A stretch of 32,760 bases of DNA from Actinomycetota bacterium (GTDB taxonomy: Bacteria; Actinomycetota; Acidimicrobiia; Acidimicrobiales; Ilumatobacteraceae), in assembly GCA_016213625.1 (NCBI GenBank), contig JACQZZ010000020.1:1-32760 (forward strand). Direction: 5' to 3'. The notes beneath the pieces are model-generated. The model did no database searches. It had not been told where the DNA came from and saw only the letters and a program-made list of their open reading frames with translations. Positions 30,175 to 32,760 of the stretch are shown here, in pieces; position 1 is the first letter of the stretch; each line of letters begins with the position of its first letter. The position numbers were made by a program, and so were the translations under genes.

Positions 30175-30957
30175 GTGTTCAGCGCGGCGGCCTACCTGCG
30201 ACGACTGGACCTGCCCTCGCAGGTGGGTCCACCCTCTCTGGACCTGCTCGCGGCGCTCCAATTGGCGCATCTGATCCACGTGCCGTTCGAGAACCTGCAC
30301 GTGTATCACCACCGCGGCCCGCTGACCGACGCCGACGGGTCGGTCCACAAGATCGTCGATCTGGAGCGAGGCGGATGGTGTTTCGAGGTCAACGGCGCGT
30401 TCGCCACGCTGCTGCGCGGTCTGGGTTTCGTGGTCGACCATGTCTCGTGCCAGGTGTGGGAAGGCGACGAAGGCTGGGGTCCCGAGTTCGACCATCTCGC
30501 GACCATCGTCCATCTCGATGGTGAGCGGTTCTTCGTCGACGTCGGCTTCGGCGACTGCTGCTTGGAGCCGCTCGTCGTCGGCACGACGGAGCGCGACGCG
30601 GTACCGCGTGCCGTGCGCACCGAGGTGACCGGCGACCACATGGTGCTGACCGAGTTGATGCCCTCCGACAACGGAGCCGAGTGGGAACCACAACTGCGCA
30701 TCTCGTTCCGGCCGCGGCATCTGGAGGAGTTCGACTCTCGCAGCACGCACCTGCAGATCTCCCCGGGGCTGTCGTGGCACGAGAAGCCGTTCGCCACCCG
30801 GGCGCTCGACGGTGCCGGCTCCCGAGTGATCCTCCGCGGCGACCTGCTGCGCCAGCGAGTGGGACGATCGGCGTTCATCGACACGCCGGTGGCTGCCGCG
30901 GATTGGAGCGCCACACTGCTGGCGCACTTCGGCCTCGTCGACGACCTGCGCCGCTGA
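30175..30957 (+). CDS. nat: Arylamine N-acetyltransferase
   Basis: A 260-aa cytosolic enzyme transferring acetyl from acetyl-CoA to arylamines and hydrazines. The catalytic triad is visible: Cys in RGGWCFEVN, His in FDHLATIVHLD and Asp in FFVDVGFGD. HVPFENLHVYH near residues 38-48 is a conserved NAT segment. Length fits prokaryotic NATs. A longer open frame upstream runs through the divergent esterase gene and is not used. Confidence 0.92.
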   Translation: MFSAAAYLRRLDLPSQVGPPSLDLLAALQLAHLIHVPFENLHVYHHRGPLTDADGSVHKIVDLERGGWCFEVNGAFATLLRGLGFVVDHVSCQVWEGDEGWGPEFDHLATIVHLDGERFFVDVGFGDCCLEPLVVGTTERDAVPRAVRTEVTGDHMVLTELMPSDNGAEWEPQLRISFRPRHLEEFDSRSTHLQISPGLSWHEKPFATRALDGAGSRVILRGDLLRQRVGRSAFIDTPVAAADWSATLLAHFGLVDDLRR

Positions 30958-30964
30958 CCCCTCT

Positions 30965-30988
30965 GCACCAGCACCCACGTGCTGATGC
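30965..30988. terminator. Hairpin between convergent genes
   Basis: CAGCAC-CCAC-GTGCTG is a perfect 6-bp stem extended by GCA/TGC beyond one mismatch. It lies in the 33-bp gap between convergent nat and the HEAT-repeat gene. No U-tract, so termination is only suggested. Confidence 0.4.
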
Positions 30989-30990
30989 GA

Positions 30991-31593
30991 TCAGTCGTCG
31001 GACATGAAGGGGGCGAGGTCCTCGGCGGCCTGGCGGACCTGCCAGTCGCGATCCTCCAGCGCGGTGGCCAATGCCGCGTCCACCTCCGGCCCCTCGAACG
31101 GAGCGAGCGCGAGCACCGCCCGTCGGCGGATGTTCGGCTTGTCGGAGCACCCGGCCAGGATGGCGGGCAGCCCGCGCTCGTCGCCGATGGCACCCAATGC
31201 GGCCACGGCCGCCTCGCGTACCAGCGGATCCGCCGCACCGGTGGCCAGTTCCACCAGTCGCTCCACCACGTCGTCATCGGTGGTCTCCTGCTCACCGGCG
31301 GCCCACGCGGCTGCCTCGACCACCGTCGGCTCCGCGTCGCGCAGGCTCGCGAGCAGGTGGATGCTCGGCCGCGTGCCGGCGATCATCACGGCCCGCCGAC
31401 GGACGCCGTGGTGCGGATCGGTCATCGCGTTGCGGAGGTCGTCGTCGGTGAGCGCGCCCATGCGCAGCAACGCGCCGATCGCGAGTTCGCGGGAGGCGGG
31501 GTCGTCGGACGTCCAGCCGAGGCGAGCGGCAGCTTCATCGCCCGTGTGCCCTGCTTCGGCCAGCGCTCGCCACGACGGTGTGGGAGTGCTCAT
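30991..31593 (-). CDS. HEAT-repeat protein
   Basis: A 200-aa helical repeat protein. About five HEAT/PBS-lyase-like repeats are visible: DDPASRELAIGALLRMGAL, DPHHGVRRRAVMIAGTRPS, ADPLVREAAVAALGAIGDE, KPNIRRRAVLALAPFEG and RDWQVRQAAEDLAPF. Such repeats mediate protein contacts; no catalytic motif is present. ATG 31593 overlaps the stop of the small membrane protein gene (ATGA), so the two are cotranscribed. Confidence 0.85.
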   Translation of the reverse strand: MSTPTPSWRALAEAGHTGDEAAARLGWTSDDPASRELAIGALLRMGALTDDDLRNAMTDPHHGVRRRAVMIAGTRPSIHLLASLRDAEPTVVEAAAWAAGEQETTDDDVVERLVELATGAADPLVREAAVAALGAIGDERGLPAILAGCSDKPNIRRRAVLALAPFEGPEVDAALATALEDRDWQVRQAAEDLAPFMSDD

Positions 31594-31910
31594 TTCTTCA
31601 ACATGCTCGTGAGCGTGATGATGACCCAGGCGATGCCGAAGCCGAGCGCGGTGGCCAGGATGGCTCCCACCCACACGGCGAGCACGCTGCCGGCGACCAC
31701 CGACCACAACCGCTTCCACCAACGGGTGCGAGCGGCCAGCGGCGCGGGCATGGCGGTGACCTCGACGCCGGTGGGAGCGCGGTCGGGCCGGCGGGCGCGT
31801 GCCGGATTGGCTGTGGCTCTGGCAGTCTTGCGCCATCCGGTGGCGACGAGGGCCACAATGGCGAGACCAACGATCCAAGCTGCCGCGGTGGTGACCTCTG
31901 TGATACTCAC
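31590..31910 (-). CDS. Small two-helix membrane protein, unknown function
   Basis: A 106-aa protein with two membrane helices (AAAWIVGLAIVALVATGW near the N-terminus and LWSVVAGSVLAVWVGAILAT near the C-terminus) joined by a basic, Ala/Arg-rich stretch of about 45 residues. Not recognised as a known family. The stop overlaps the HEAT-repeat gene. GTG 31910 is used; ATG 31922 in the same frame would overlap the first codon of the divergent PDZ gene, so the start is uncertain. Confidence 0.6.
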   Translation of the reverse strand: MSITEVTTAAAWIVGLAIVALVATGWRKTARATANPARARRPDRAPTGVEVTAMPAPLAARTRWWKRLWSVVAGSVLAVWVGAILATALGFGIAWVIITLTSMLKK

Positions 31911-31920
31911 GCAATCCGAC

Positions 31921-32760
31921 ATGGTACCGGTGGGGCCCGAGCCCGTCCGCGCACCCGATCCGCGGCACCGCTGGTGGGCGATTCCACTCGCCGTGGTGGG
32001 TTTCCTGTGCCTCGGCACCGTGCTGGCGGCGGCGGTCGTCCCGTCGAAGTTCTTCGTCGACAAGAAGGGCTGCGAGGAGCAGGACGCCGGCGACGACTGC
32101 TCGGTGGAGTTCGCCCTGGTGCCCGCCGACGCCGAACCCGTGGAGCCCCGTCTCGACATCGAGGGCACCACCATCTACCCCAGCGATGGCGAGATCTACT
32201 TCGTCACCATCCGCCAACCGAAGATCACCATGCTCGACTGGTTCGTCACCCGCAACTCTCCCGCGGCGCGGATGATGACCTACGAGAACAAGTTCGGCGA
32301 CCAGACCGAGGAGCAGCTGCTGCAGAGCGGCCAGCGACAGATGACCGGCGCCAAGGATCGCGCCACCTACGTCGCGCTGAAGGCTGCCGGCTTCCCGGTG
32401 TCGCGCAAGGACGGCGCAGCCGTCGTCGACTACGTGATCTGTCTGAAGGCCAACGAGGCGAACACGACGTGCATCGACGAGCCGCCGGCGGCCGATGTCC
32501 TCAAGCCGAACGACATCATCACCTCGCTCGACGGCACCACCGTGGACACCCTCGACGATCTGCAGCCCATCCTGGCCGAGATCGAGCCGGGCGACACGGT
32601 GCCCATCACGCTCGAACGAGATGGCGACACCATCGAGACCGAGGTCGAGACCATCCTCGCCCCGGGCGAGGACGAGGAGCGCACCATCATCGGCTTCAGC
32701 CCGGTCGACACCACCACGGTGGACCTGCCCGAAGGCCTGACGGTCGACTTCGACACCGAA
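31921..32760 (+). CDS. PDZ-domain protein, YlbL/S16-like (3' end cut by window)
   Basis: 280 codons are visible with no stop before the window edge. A short cytoplasmic start and one membrane helix (WWAIPLAVVGFLCLGTVL) are followed by an extracytoplasmic region (IYPSDGEIYFVTIRQPKI, then LDWFVTRNSPAARMM) and a PDZ domain (DVLKPNDIITSLDGTTVDTL, then AEIEPGDTVPITLERDGDTI). The layout is that of YlbL-type proteins, whose C-terminal Lon-like S16 protease domain would lie beyond the edge. The start ATG 31921 has GATACT 13 bp upstream. Confidence 0.8.
   Translation, partial: MVPVGPEPVRAPDPRHRWWAIPLAVVGFLCLGTVLAAAVVPSKFFVDKKGCEEQDAGDDCSVEFALVPADAEPVEPRLDIEGTTIYPSDGEIYFVTIRQPKITMLDWFVTRNSPAARMMTYENKFGDQTEEQLLQSGQRQMTGAKDRATYVALKAAGFPVSRKDGAAVVDYVICLKANEANTTCIDEPPAADVLKPNDIITSLDGTTVDTLDDLQPILAEIEPGDTVPITLERDGDTIETEVETILAPGEDEERTIIGFSPVDTTTVDLPEGLTVDFDTE

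Overview
The window is 32.8 kb of GC-rich, densely packed bacterial chromosome. GTG starts are frequent, neighbouring genes often overlap by 4 bp (ATGA/GTGA), and many first genes of transcription units look leaderless. There is a Tad pilus locus without an outer-membrane secretin gene, a CadI/ArsI-type metalloenzyme, a BTAD-type regulator and a YlbL-like PDZ protein. Together these point to an actinobacterium. A free-living Acidimicrobiia-like lineage is my best guess, but the sequence alone does not prove it.

Layout. 1-2579 (minus): a membrane protein of the NqrB/RnfD fold followed by an FG-GAP lipoprotein that runs off the left edge; the pair resembles UnbU/UnbV. 2790-6342: tRNA-Arg, a LysM/lytic-transglycosylase-like protein, a TacA/TacT-type toxin-antitoxin pair, tRNA-Ser, and a secreted protein with two peptidoglycan-binding modules. 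6518-15227 (plus): an 11-gene Tad/Flp pilus operon (prepilin peptidase, SAF protein, TadZ-like, TadA, TadB, TadC, small pilin-like peptide, three TadE/G-type proteins) ending in a membrane-anchored BTAD protein. 15232-19166: tRNA-Thr, a two-gene ABC exporter and, divergently, a two-component system. 19213-22317: a DUF1684 protein, a probable UGSC-family selenoprotein read through an in-frame UGA, and a divergent Lrp/AsnC regulator. 22333-26947: an arsenic island with divergent arsR and a six-gene operon (arsI, TauD-like dioxygenase, acr3, VOC protein, MTA/SAH-type nucleosidase, GNAT). 27049-32760: a DMT permease with a His-rich tail, PaiB-like protein plus monooxygenase-like protein, an esterase lipoprotein, arylamine N-acetyltransferase, a HEAT-repeat protein with a small membrane protein, and a PDZ protein running off the right edge.

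Three points stand out. First, the gene at 20030-21775 would be split in two by a standard caller, because its UGA at 21467-21469 probably encodes selenocysteine: it lies in a C-U-G-S-C motif and a SECIS-like hairpin follows 11 nt later. Second, the arsenic operon carries four enzymes beyond arsI and acr3 that are not part of the classical resistance set and could form an organoarsenical pathway. Third, about ten genes share the arrangement TANNNT (or a one-base variant), 6-8 nt, start codon, which gives a consistent rule for choosing starts here.
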